Below are positions 1 through 13,000 of a DNA stretch of 64,000 bases, piece by piece (position 1 is the stretch's first letter; each line of letters starts with the position of its first letter). The notes below the pieces were generated by a model, which had not been told where the DNA came from, ran no database searches, and was given only the letters and a program-made list of their open reading frames with translations. The stretch is from Eublepharis macularius. Its lineage: Eukaryota; Chordata; Lepidosauria; Squamata; Eublepharidae. Both the position numbers and the translations under genes were made by a program. Where the stretch lies: NCBI RefSeq assembly GCF_028583425.1, contig NC_072794.1, forward strand, positions 24,053,232-24,117,231, written 5' to 3'.

Positions 1-860
1 TTATCTTTTTTTTAATGCTGCATTTGATGGGGTGGGCGCTACTCTGCTGATGGTTTTGAAGTCCTTGTCACACCATACGCAGTCTTTGGTGTGAGAGGCC
101 AACCCGATAAGCTGCAGTGTTTCTCAAACTTTTTGAAGGGAAGCAGGGATAGACTTCTCAACTCCCTCTACTGTTCACGACCCACTTGCGAGGAAACTCC
201 AAGCTACTGTCATCCCCCTTCCTAACATAAAACACTGGAATCTTGCATCAATATTGAACAAGTTTATAATTTATTTTTAATTAGTAATTAATTAGCAATT
301 CAGTAGTTTATTAACAATGTTGAACAGCAAGTGGAATTTCGTGGCCAGTTTTACATGTCCTGCAGAGGCAACCTAAATGTAAATTTGTCACTGAGCTTCC
401 CAGAAACTCCTCTTCCCAGATGATTTTGTATCCTACTGTCCCTCTTGGCTTTGTGGCCTACCTGCATGAGAGTTTTGGACCACTTGGAGTTCTGTCCTTA
501 GGGTTGCCAACTAGAGGTTGGGGAATTCCTGGAGATTTTGGGGGAGGAGCCTGGGACAGATGGGGTTTGGGGAAGGGAGGGACCTCAGCAGAGTATAATA
601 CCATAGAGTCTACCTTCCATAGGGGCCATTTTCTCTATGGGAACTGACCCAAGTAGTCTGAAAATTGAAATTGATGTTGAAATTCCAGGAGCTCACCAAT
701 ATCACTTGGAGGTTGGCAACCCTGCGCATTTTACAGTTTGAAAACTGCGATAAGGAAATCAAGAAGGTTAAGGCATTGAAAATGTCATGTTAAAGGATAT
801 CCCTAAAAAGGTAATTAACTAGATTTTAAGAAAAGTCATGTGTTGCTGTTGCATGGACAG
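1..860. other. Intron 2 of FMO gene A (partial)
   Basis: Sequence upstream of the first visible FMO exon. No part of coding exon 2 (the start codon and FAD-binding GxGxxG segment) is found here, so that exon should lie left of the window. Apart from the palindromic element at 500-723 it is AT-rich and unremarkable. Confidence 0.7.
500..723 (-). mobile_element. GTTGCC-type palindromic-end MITE, copy 1
   Basis: The stretch starts AGGGTTGCCAACT and ends GGAGGTTGGCAACCCT, so the ends are inverted repeats. The interior (AAATTCCTGGAGATTT, then CCATTTTCTC) matches, in reverse orientation, the copies at 20167, 28012, 32841, 44245 and 61982. It has no ORF of its own and is probably a non-autonomous DNA transposon. 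No target duplication could be fixed. Confidence 0.75.
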
Positions 861-1049
861 GAGTATGTGGAAGATGGAAGAGCCAGCATGTACAAATCTC
901 TGGTTAGTAACACTTGTAAGGAGATGTCGGCATTCACAGACTTTCCCTTCCCAGAAGATTTCCCGGTCTTTTTACCCCATGCTAAGTTACTGGAATATTT
1001 GCATCTGTACACAAAACACTTCAATCTTCGGAAGCATATTCAGTTCCAG
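861..1049 (+). CDS. FMO1: FMO gene A, coding exon 3
   Basis: 189 nt, phase 0 at both ends, after the acceptor GCATGGACAG and before the donor GTAAGC. It encodes 63 residues beginning [13 protein letters not shown] and containing [11 protein letters not shown], the conserved FMO segment following the FAD-binding region. The length equals that of exon 3 of gene B. Confidence 0.93.
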
Positions 1050-4000
1050 GTAAGCAGTTGTGGCTTTGCTTCAATTCAAATTTGGACTAAATGTAATGTT
1101 TTGATGTGTGTGCCTTTGTTTATTTCAATTCAAACGCAAAAACTCCCAGAGGACTGGCAATGTCATCCTATGCACAGTTACACCCTTCTCAGCTGATTGA
1201 TTTCTATGAACTTAGGAGGACTGCACTACAGATTTTGCATGATCACCAAGTATGTCATCCATACTAGAAATTTCTAGTAAAATTATTTCCAGCGAGCTGT
1301 GTTGGTCCAGCTAAAAATCCAAAAACAAAAGCTATGGGGGATACCTTTTATTAAGACCATCAAAAAGCTAGCATACTGTTTTGTGTCATTTTTGTTGCTC
1401 TCTTATAAAGGTATTATGTGGCTTTTGTTTTGATATAAATAATGTTATTCAATCAATTATCTTTTATTGATTAGATGCAAACATCTATAAAAGCATTTCC
1501 AAAAACAGTCTTGTTATTCTAGGGAGTACTATCCGTGTGTTGTTTCTTCATTATTTAAAGGTAAACCTGCCCTTCTTAACTATGGCTATCTACAGAAAGA
1601 AGATCCATGGAAACAAGCACTGGTAACAAGGGGAAAAAATTCCACCGTGATTGTCTAACTACAAGCAATAAGAAACTTGATCACACAATATCTCCTTAGC
1701 ATTGATATTCCAAGTACTGGTTCCTCATTATGGCCACTTACAGGAGTCTTGATGAGATCTGCAGCATGCTCTTGATGAAGGGCTTGACTACTATGAAGCC
1801 TTTTGAGCTTTTTGATAAACATTAATTATTGCCTTTAAATTGTGATTTGTGTATAAGATATTGTGTGATCAAGTTTCTTATTGCTTGTAGTTAGACAATC
1901 CTGGTAGATTCCCCCCCCCCCTTATTACCACTCCTTACCTATGGCAGCATCCTATTATATAAAAGGCTAGCCGTGTTCCTGACAACTCACCTCCCACTCT
2001 GGTGCTCCTCTAGAGGGCGCTGCCGCAGCAGGAAGCCCAGATGAGGCAGCCTGTCCCTTCAGAGAGCACACCACAGCAGGAAGCCCAGGCCGGGATCAGG
2101 AAGGGAGCAAGCGGCAATGCTTGCCCCCCATCTTGACTCAGCTGGGATCAGACAGGAGCGGAGCAGGTGGCAATGCCACTCCGCCGCTTTCATCCAGCTG
2201 GAATCAAGAGTGGAGCAGGTATTTTCCCCCACAACAGGCTTTGTTACTGGTTACTGCATAATTTTCTTTGTTATGATTTTTTTTAAAAAAACATTTTTTT
2301 CCTTGGACTCTGCGGGAATGAGAAGAACTGGTGGGATTCAGCCTTGCCTAGAAGACAGGCCAGACCCTTTCCAGCTTCACCAGAGTGAGCATTCAGATCC
2401 CGTAAGGGGATTCTCTTTGAACTGGGTTTTTGTTTCTCAGTTTCTCCCTCTACTGATTCCAGATTGTACCACAATAATGCAAAGTATTCCAAGCTTTGTG
2501 GTAGGAAGGAACACGCTAATCTAATTAAGCACTACTCTAATTGTCATATCTGCCCTTTATCTTAACCGTCTCCTTAAAATCCACTGGATGCTTTCCTTCG
2601 ATTAAACTTGAGGTTGTCACAGGTTATCTAATCCCTCTGGATCCAAAATTAATTTTTTTGAACCAATGGGAGACTGCAAACATCCCTAATATAAGGAAAG
2701 AGTTAATCTGCAATTTTTTTATGGCAGCCAAGTCACTATTAGCATCCTATTGGAAATCTCCTAAAATCCCCACTGTTGACAATTGGTTAGTTAAATTATG
2801 GGATTACTACACCCAAGACAAGCTCTCAGAACTTAATAGTCAAATACAACTCTACCCAAAAGAAACTAACTTTGTACCCAAATGGTTTCCAATTTTTGAA
2901 TTCTTAATTGTTAACGATATACATCCTCCTAAACATTTATCATCTATTTTTTTACTGATTACCCTAAATAATGCAAGTTTACTTAACATTACAAATTATG
3001 TAACTATTTCATAATATCAATAATATGTTAATGTTTTAATTTTTACGAAATGGATGTTTTATGTTTAAATGTTGATCTGTTACGTGTTGTTGTATTGAAT
3101 TGTTAATCAAAATTATATATATATCTATATATAGATATATAGATACGGATATATATAAAAGTTGAGGTTGTCTTAAAATGAAACTGATTTTTAATTTTCT
3201 TTAAAAAAAATCATAACAGGATGCTGTAGGCGAACTTTGCATTAGACCTGGCTGGAACTTGCTCTGTGTGCTAACCTAGAATGAAACAATATATCCATAC
3301 AAATAAAGATAACCTGATGGTCCTTTTTTCTCTTGAAAAGCTGTTTCTGGCGAGGATGTTTGGGGGAGACAGAAATGACAGAGCCTTAAACTTTTCTCAC
3401 CTGCTATTTTCCTGTGCCACTCTGCTCCCACCAGTGGCTGCCTCCCACTCTGAAGAATATTTCAAATGCATATTTGACAACTACATGTAATGTAGTTCAT
3501 CCAATAAAGGAATAGCCAACAGGTTCCAAAAGGCATTTGGTTTTGTTTCTTAGTATGTCTCAAGGAAGAAGGAACTCTCCCATTGTGACACTCTCATTAA
3601 GAGCTGATGTATGATCACTGCAGCCAACTAAGCTCAATAAACTGTCCAAAGTTGGAGACTCTCCCATATCAATGGCCCTTCAGGAAAATACCCATTGTGG
3701 AAAGAGCCTCTGATCTCTCGTAAGCCCCACTTCTGCAGTTAAGTTTTCTTTTAAAAGGAGACAAAACCAAAGAACATTACATGTTTATAAAATCTCAGCA
3801 CCAGATCCAAGATGGCCTCTCTTCTACCACAGAGAATTGTCTTAAAAAGGACTTGTTGAATGACATAAAAGTTTACAGTGACACACGGTGACAGTTTGTA
3901 GATCTTTGGGGACTAAATTCTTTGTAGGACAAAATTAGGTGATGTATCCTCAGTGCAATGGCAAGGCGGAAAGGCAGAATGAAGCTTGTTGTCAGGCAGT

Positions 4001-7000
4001 ATCTGGGCCTGGGAGCTCAGAGAATCCAGTGCTAGATTTAGGGATTGGTTGGATAGGAGGGGCCTTTCCATAAGAATTTTTTGAGATTGTATTTTTTCTT
4101 TGCTTCACCTTCGAATATATGTATTTCTATTTATGTATTTCTGTTTTCAGTATCTTGTCTGTGAGACTAATAAATATTATTTTTATCATAAGGAGCCTCA
4201 TAAACTGACATAGGTCAGGGCCTAATCATGACATCATCATCTGGCCCTGCTAGAATCCTCAAAACTCCACTCAACTCTTTTGTCCTATAGTTTTTCATTA
4301 CCTTTCTAACTAAGCTCTATGCTGAGGTGAAACAAAAGAAAGGAAACTGAAGATTCATAGTAGCTCTTCATCTTAGTGTTAAGAAGGCTCTGTGCAGAGG
4401 ATGGACCCATTCCCACAACAGCACAGTTTTTTTCACCCACACTTGAGTGTGATGGTGGGCTCTGCTCCAACTGCATCCATCCCATTCAGTGCCATGGCAC
4501 AGCACAGGGATCCCCAGCCTTTTTAATCATGTTAAACCTGTGGGGACTTTGGGAGTTTTGACAACAGCAAATCAGCATCACATAAATGACTCCTATGGGG
4601 GATGGGACCAGTCACAAAATGGCTGCTCTGAGGGCCGTGCGCAGTCAGAGAACTTGAGGAGATTCCACAAAATATGGAAGTGCCAACCCAAGTGTCATCC
4701 TTTGATAGAGGCAGCTGTTTGCAAATGGGTGTCCGCTTTACCCACAAAGCTGATGATGGCTCCTGGCATCTTCTGAAGTGTTTCTTTCCTCCATTAAAGT
4801 TTGGGACTGGTTCTTTGCTTTGAGAAAGAGCTGCTTCAGCGAAAAACAATGGACTCCTGGAAGCACATTGGCAGATGCCATGGTGCCCATGAGCACCACA
4901 TTGAGGATCACTGGCACAGTGGCATAGCAAGCAGATTGTCTTGATTGCCAATAAATTTCCAGGGTAAAAGAGTCTGGCATAAGGAGGGGTAAATGCAACT
5001 CTTTCAACCCCCTCCCCCTTTTGCATATGCAGACAAGCATTTTTTCACTGTTTGAAAATATGCCTGTGACTTTAGTAAAAACCAGGTAACTAAAGCCAGT
5101 TGCATACATTTGTGAGCCTACTGCTTTCTGGACTCATCAACACAATTTCTCAAAATGTTTCAGACTACAGTGATCAGCATAAAGAAGCGCCCCGACTTCT
5201 CGACCAGTGGCCAGTGGGATGTCATCACAGAGACCAATGGGAAGCAGAAGTCGGCCATCTTTGATGCAGTGATGGTTTGCATTGGTTACCTCACTGAGCC
5301 CTCGCTGCCTCTCGACTCTTTCCCTGGTACAGTCAATGTTGGGTTTCCTTCTGTTTAGTTCTGACATTTATAAATCTCTTCCATATGTCTGGCAAAAACA
5401 ACAGAAACACCCACATGTTGTTTCCGTTTATTACATTCTTTTATGCAAGGATGTTTTTGTCGTTTCTTAGAAGAGGCCTTTTGAAGTGTGGATTGTTTAT
5501 AGGCAATGTTGTATATGTGTTTATCCCAGGACTGCAGTTCATTAATACTGTATGGTATGCATGTAGTGTCTAATGTCTGAATATGCTCCCATAAAAAAAA
5601 TAGCTACAGACAGAAAACTCATATGTGGGCAACAAAGCTAGGGCTAATACCTTTGAGACTGACATATTCATTTTCTACGTGCAGGGAGATTTTTTTTCAA
5701 TATGGGGGAGGAATGTTCACTCATGTGAGTCCCCCACTAGCTTTTAGAAGTAATACAGTCCCAGAGAAATGTACCAGTTCAGTCTGTATACATGAGGTCT
5801 ATTCTAACATGAGATAGGATAGTGGGGTGGATCCAACCATCCTCCAAGAAGCCTTCCTCCGGCCAAAGGAGTCTTCCTCCTGTTTGTGTCTCTTCCTCCA
5901 ATGGAAGCTCCAGTTAACTTGGAGGAAGGCTCCTTAGCCTGGAGGAAGGCCTCAGGCTTAGCTCAGTAGAGTAGTAGGACAGGATCCACCTCAAGAAGTG
6001 GGATGGTTGCACTTGCCTTGGAAGGCATTTCTCCCATGCAGGTTTAGCAAAGTGTTTTGCTTCATGCTCAGGATTTGACCAGAGGGACATGTTAACAATT
6101 CATTTTCTCTCACCCAATTGTGTGGCCCGGTCGATTACCTCAAGGTATCAGTTTTATCAAGCAGTGCAGCTGGCACAATTGGGCTCCCTGTTAGTTACTG
6201 CTGTCACATATAGCTCTTCTGAAAGGGCATGGACCTCCTGAAAAGAGGGCCCAATACAAATGAAATCCAATTATCTTGGCTGTACCTACTAAATCCAACA
6301 GCTGGAAGAAGAACTGTTTGATTATGAACTCGTTTTCTGATGTAAATGAAATGTGGGAGCCAGAGAGACAGGTTTACATTATTTAATTATAAAATTAGAA
6401 GCTTGCCTATCTAATCAATCTAGGTATCGATTGCAATCATTTAGCTGATTGCAATTTAAATCCATACTCCCCCTTTCTCTGTCTCTGAGATTTCTTTCTA
6501 TTTCCAAATACACTGGAAATTTTTTTGTTCCCGTCTTACCTTGTATTCCTGAAATTTGTACCAAGCAGAAATCTTGCCTTTACCTGCTAGGGGGAGGGGG
6601 GGAATCATAATTTGAGACTTGCACTCAAATTACACTCAGAGTGCACTCTGTACAGCAACAGGTAACCCAAATATCACTTTTCTTCTTGTGGTTCACAAGG
6701 CATGAGATTATTAGAGCCAGAGGTCCATGTTCCCTCAAAGGGGGTATATGTGGCATTGCTCCCTTTCTTCTTGGCGCAAGTGAGCTGATATCAGCCTTGC
6801 ATAATCTATTTCCCCCCCTAGTAGTATTCCTGAAATCTGTTGAAGTGCTTTACATTTATAAAGCAAGAGTGTTAAGAGTTAAGGAATTACTAATGTGGAT
6901 TAAGCAATTCGTTTAAGAATATAAGAAGTGCCTTGCTGGATCAAATCCACACAACATAGCCCAGCCTTCTTTTCTACAAAGCCAGCAACTAGCACTTAGG

Positions 7001-10000
7001 GTCAGGATAAACAAGACACCAGGCAAGCATTCATTCCAGTGTCCAGTGATGCAATTTTACCTGGGAACTGTACTTTTCAAAGACATAGCTATACAAGATT
7101 GCTGGGGAAGAGGAAGGATTCTCTCCCAGCCCTTCGCTGCCTCTGCTGGCTGCTCAACCAGTTCCCTCTCTCTGCCCCTGTGCTCTGAATGGCTGCAGAC
7201 TCACACTCCTGGAGGGACAGAAAGCAAAAAGAAGGCAGCAGCAGAGAACAACGCCATAATAGACTCTCAATAAAGACAAATTCCCCCGTATGGGAAAGTA
7301 AACTAATTAAACCACTATTTATATCAGGTGTGAAAACACCAATGAGATCAAAGTGTTGTAATACATAAACACAAATTAAGCCTGTATTTGGCATGCAAGG
7401 GAACTGTAAGGATGGATACACTCTCCTCCAATTACAGATTAACCAGTCCATAAACACAAAACACCATAATTAGTCCTGGTGTGACTTCTTTTGTGGTGGA
7501 ATTAGTCCTGGTGTAATTTCTTTTGTAGTGGAAATTATTGAATGGTGATCCCCACAGAAGCGGGATGAAAATAAACAATGATAAACTCCCAACAGGATAC
7601 CAGATGTTTTCCTGTTTCACAGCATTCTTGTCCACGGGAATTGCTTCTCTGTAATAAACATCAAAAACATAATGACCCCTATCTGCCACCTTTTTACAAC
7701 AGGATTCTAAGTGTGTGTTTACTCACTCGGTTCCAGCTGACAAATTTCACGACCGCATCTCGTGCTTGGTCAAAGGCTGGTGCAGAAACGCTCTACAAGC
7801 CGAGTATTAAACATAAATCATAAGGTGAAATCTTAAAGCTACAGTTCCCATTTTTCACGGCTCTAATGACTTACACTGTTACAATTCTCAAGTCATTAAC
7901 AGTAATAGCTCAAAATGATTCGGTTTCGCTTTCTCAGCCATGCCGGACGCTCCTCTCGGCAGGTCCGGGAGGAAGCGACCGGGCACCCTGACCGGGCGGC
8001 TGATCTGCAAGGATTAGCCCCCAGGACTCCCAGTCAGGGAGGCAGGGTCCGGGACGCTGCGGGAAGAACCTCCCGAAATCAATGCGGGGGGGGGAATTGC
8101 CCGTTTGTCCCTATGGAGGCCGGCAGACGTGCACGGCGCCTTGAGTGCCGCCGGGCAACGAGAAACGGCAAATAAAAGAAACAGGTGGAAGCCTGTAAAC
8201 AAGCGAATCCCTTCTGTTCTACAAGCGTTTGTGAAGGAGAGGTTGATCTGAAGAAGACTCGCTCTTCCCCTTCGGTGAGTTCCAGGATCTGGCTGGCGCC
8301 CCCCCCCCCTCCAAAATGGCAGCAAAGAAGCAAAGTCCCGCTCTCGGTAAGTCAATCTCGGCTACCTTGCAGAAGGGAGAGTCGCTCGAAGAGTTGGTGC
8401 GCAGGGCGGTGGTGGAAGCCATAAAACCCTTTGTTGACAAGCTGAACGAAACTGATCAAAGGGTGGGCTTAATTGAAAGTGAAGTGAAAACCATTAAGGA
8501 AGTAGCGGGGGGGGCAGAGAAGTCTGCTCTGGAAAGTGCGTCACTTGTGAAGGCTACAAAAAAAGAGCTGAAGTTGGTGGAGAACCAGCTGATCGGGCTA
8601 CAGGTGGAACGAACGCAGACAATTTTGCGTCTCCAAAATGTGAAAGAGGAGGAAAATGAGGATCTGTGGGATTTGGTCTCGGAACTACTGGCGACACCCG
8701 CGAGGACAACTAAAGAAGAGGTTAAAAGCGCCATTTTGGAGGTCCGTCGGGTTTCTTCAAAATATGCAACAAAGCGACAGCTGCCTCGCGAGATCATTAT
8801 TGACTTTTCATTTAAAAAGATTCGGGACACTATCCTATATAACTCATACAATGCGGATTTGGACTTTATGGGTCTTAAAGTCAAGATTTTAAAGGACGTT
8901 CCATTTCTAGTCTGGAAAAGACGTTTTAAGTATAAAAAGTTCGCAGCTCTTCTGAGGGACCATGGAATAAAGTATAAATGGTTACTTCCGGAAGGAATAT
9001 GGTTTAGACATAAAGATCAAGCCTATAAGATACTATCAGAAGATCAACTAAAGGATTTTGAGGATAAAAACCCGGAATTCCAGTGTACCAAGAACGAAGA
9101 AAAGGAGAAGCCTGGGGGGGGGGGGAGGAGAGCACCGCAGCTGCGGTTGCACAGAGAGAATTGCGTCCGGGACCCAGAAGGGGGAGGAAAGTTTAATTAG
9201 AATTTGAAATGTGTAATCTGTATGATTAACCACCCCATCATCATTTTATTGAGCTATTTTTTTTCTATTATGGCAATATGAAGGGAAAACATTGAAGTGT
9301 AGTGTTGAATGTAGTTTATCCTTCCCTTTATGTCCCCTTTTCCCCGCCCCTTCCCTTTCTCTTCATCCTTTCCCTTTCCTTGTGATAGTCTTGTGTAGTG
9401 TTATTGTAGTGTTGTGTAGTATACTGAAAAATTAAAAATTAAAAAAAAAACAGTAATAGCTCAAAATGATGTTACTACACAAACCCTGAATAGTCAATGA
9501 GAGTATTCAGACCAAAAGGTCCTAAACAGTCTAACTCAAAAGTCCAGTATGCCTCTCTTCTCATTAGTTCCTTATTGAAGTCCCTGGATCTTTCCTTTTG
9601 AATGACCTGTAGAACTGAGAATCTGAACTGTCTTTCCATGTTGTGATGGTCTACAAAATGTTGTAGATGCAGAGAAGTTAGCCGTGTTAGTCTGTGGTAG
9701 CAAAATCAAAAAGAGTCCAGTAACACCTTTAAGACTAACCAATTTTATTTTAGCATAAGCTTTCGAGAATCAAGTTCTCTTCGTCAGATGCCTGATACAG
9801 AGACCAGTCTCTGTATCAGGCATCTGACGAAGAGAACTTGATTCTCGAAAGCTTATGCTAAAATAAAATTGGTTAGTCTTAAAGGTGCTACTGGACTCTT
9901 TTTGATTTTACAAAATGTTGTGTGAGGGGTGCATCAAAACATTTATTCCTTATCCTGGAAATATGCTCTTGTATGCGCACTTTAATCTGCCTGCTTGTGC

Positions 10001-13000
10001 TGCCGACATAAATGCGTGGGCAGCTGCATTCAATAATGTACACTACCAAACCCCACGATGTCAAAAAAAGAGTGGCAATCGGCAATAGAGAACCTGGACA
10101 AAAAACTTTTAGAAGTGATTAAAGAACTTAAGGACACGAAATTGGAGCTGATTAAAGAGGTTAAACAGACAGTAAAATCGGAGCTGTCAGAAGTGAAGAA
10201 AGGTATGGAAACAATACAAAATGAATTACAAGGAACGCAGCAGAGAGTTAAAGCAGTAGAAGGAGCGATGGAGAATCTAGCAGACACGCAACAAACAGAG
10301 ATGAGACTGATGAGGGGAAGAATGGCGGTTGCGGAAAGCAGACACATGGAGAAGCAGCTGAGATTTCGCGGCTTGCCGGAAGTGGAAGGAAAGACAGCGC
10401 AAGAACAGATGACTGAGGTGTTAGCTGAATACCTGGGGAAGGAGGAGGAGGAAGTTGTGGCTATCCTTGATGTGGCATATCGCGTAAACTCGAGAATTGC
10501 AACCCAGAGGAAATTACCAAGAGATGTGATTGTGCAGTTTACGACACGAAACATGAAAGAGAAGATTGTGACTAAACAGTTTCAAGACCCATTGGAGATT
10601 GATGGCAAGACAATTATCATAATGAAGGAATTACCCAGATCAGTGTTACTAGATCGGAAAAAATATAAAGTGCTAATCCAGATGTTGAAGGACATGAAAA
10701 TCAGGTACAGATGGGAGCTCCCAGAAGGTCTGTCCTTTGAATTTGGAGGGGCCAAAAAGCGCATTAGATCTGAGCGAGAGATGGAGCGATTTATAAGGGA
10801 CAATGAAAAGGACTTACCAACAAGCTCATGAGTATGGAGTGTAAAGTTTTATCTTGGAATGTAAATGGACTAAATTCACCGAATAAGAGAAAAAACATTT
10901 TCCACTGGCTATTAAAACAAAAATGTGACATTGTTTGTTTGCAAGAGACCCATATTCGAAAGCAGGATGTAAAATATTTAAAATTGGGAAAACTGGGCAA
11001 GGAATTTGTAGCGGCCTCTAATAAGAAAAAAAGAGGAGTGGTGTTGTATATAAAAGAGGAGCTACAGCCAAAATTTGTAATGAAAGATGTGGAAGCCAGA
11101 TTTATAGCAGTGGAATGTATTTGGAACTTAAAGAGAGTGTTGGTAGTCGGAGTTTATGCACCTAACGGTGCAAAAGAAAGCTTCTTTGAGGATTTGAGGA
11201 AGCAACTAGACGATCTTTCATATGACCAGATAATTCTTGCTGGAGACTTCAATGGAGTGACAAACTTGGAATTAGATAAAAAGACAATAACGGCACAAAA
11301 GAAAAGAGGACTATTACCAAAGCTCTTTTTTGAGTTGATACAACAGGAGACTTTAGAAGATGTATGGAGAAGAGAATATCCCAAAAGCAGACAGTTTACT
11401 TTTTATTCTGCAAGGCACTCTACATTATCAAGAATTGATATGATCTGGGCCTCAAAAGACTTAGCGTTATGGACTAAGGAGGTAGAAATAATGCCGATGG
11501 TAGGCTCAGATCACAATCCAATTATGTGGAAATTAGGGAAAAGGAGAAAAAGGAAAGCATGGAGAATAAATGAGGACTTGCTACAGGAAGGAGAGAATAT
11601 GGAGATGCTGAGAAGAGAGACAAAGTTCTTCATACAATATAACGTGAATAAAGAAGTACCAACTGATAAAGTTTGGGATGCTTATAAGGCGGTTATAAGG
11701 GGCATACTAATGGACTTAAATGGTAGAGCAAGAAAAAAGAAAGAGGAGAAAAGACAAGAGATCGAGGAGAAAATAAAAGCCAAAGAAATACAGTTAAAAA
11801 AGAGACCAGGGAAAAAGAAATTATATCAGGAAATTAAAATACTTCAAGAACAGTTAACAGCAATGAGTAACAAAGAATTGGAGTGGAACCTTAAAAGACT
11901 GAATCAGAAAGCGTTTGAAGGTGCAAATAAACCTGGGAAGTACCTGGCATGGCAATTGAAGAAGAGAAGGGAAAAGAAAATAATAAATAAAATTTGTGAA
12001 GACAATAAAACGTATTTGGAACAGACTACCATTAGTAGAGCCTTTTATAAATTCTACGCTAAGCTGTACAATAAGAAAGAGGTAAATAAAGAATCAATAG
12101 CGTTATATTTGGAGAAAACGAAACTTCCAGTAATCTCGGAAGTTTGGAGAAATAAATTGAACAGTGAAGTAACGGATGAGGAAATAAGTAAGGCAATACA
12201 ATCTGCAAATCTAGGAAAGGCGCCAGGGCCAGATGGACTTACGGCTAAATTTTATAAGACAATGGCCAATGAACTGGCACCATTCCTAAAAGAGGTGATC
12301 AATGGAGTTTTAAGGGATCAAAGGATTCCAGACACCTGGAGTGAAGCGAATATATCATTGATCCCTAAAGAGGGCCAAGACTTGACTAATGTGAAAAACT
12401 ATAGACCTATATCGTTACTTAACAACGACTATAAAATCTTTGCGAAGATACTGGCGGAGAGACTGAAGGGGTGGCTTTCGGAAGTTATCGAGGAGGAACA
12501 AGTAGGCTTTTTGCCAGACAGACAAATCAGAGACAATTTAAGGACAGTGATTAATGCTATTGAATATTATGACAAGTGTTGTGACAAAGAGGTTGGTTTC
12601 TTCTTTGTTGATGCTGAAAAGGCGTTTGACAATTTAAACTGGGACTTTATGTTTGCCACTATGGAAAAGCTACAACTGGGAGAAAGATTCATCAGAGCAA
12701 TTAAGGAAATTTACAGAGACCAGACTGCAGCAATTGTGGTGAACGATGAAGCGACTAAGAAATTGACTATAAGTAAAGGAACAAGACAAGGTTGCCCGTT
12801 GTCTCCACTGTTGTTCATTTTGGTATTGGAGATCCTGATGATACAAATACGACAAGACGAAGAAATTCGAGGAATAAAAATAAAGGACTATTCATACAAG
12901 GTCAGAGCATTTGCGGATGATATAATGTTAATTGTAGAGGACCCATTGGAGAACATGCCAAAAGTGATTGATAAGATTAAGGAGTTTGGAGACTTGGCAG

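Larger units (their letters stand above)
9665..9908. mobile_element. Short inverted-dimer retroposon inserted in the Penelope-like ORF
   Basis: Flanked by the 13-bp repeat TACAAAATGTTGT (9652-9664 and 9909-9921), which interrupts the GIY-YIG reading frame. The insert is two head-to-head copies of a ~115-bp unit meeting near 9802-9805. The unit runs from CAAAATCAAAAAGAGTCCAG through AAGACTAACCAATTTTATTT to GTCAGATGCCTGATACAGAG, and the second copy is its reverse complement. Degenerate relatives (TCCAGTGGCACCTTAAGGAC near 27025, GTTAGTCTGT near 17572) lie elsewhere. From memory, closely similar units are abundant in reptile genomes and associated with Penelope-like terminal repeats; that link is inference. 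Confidence 0.75.

Noticed and set aside
1..860. Exon 2 of FMO gene A in the left end
   Set aside because: No GxGxxG-coding segment or donor in the right frame was found, so it should lie outside the window.
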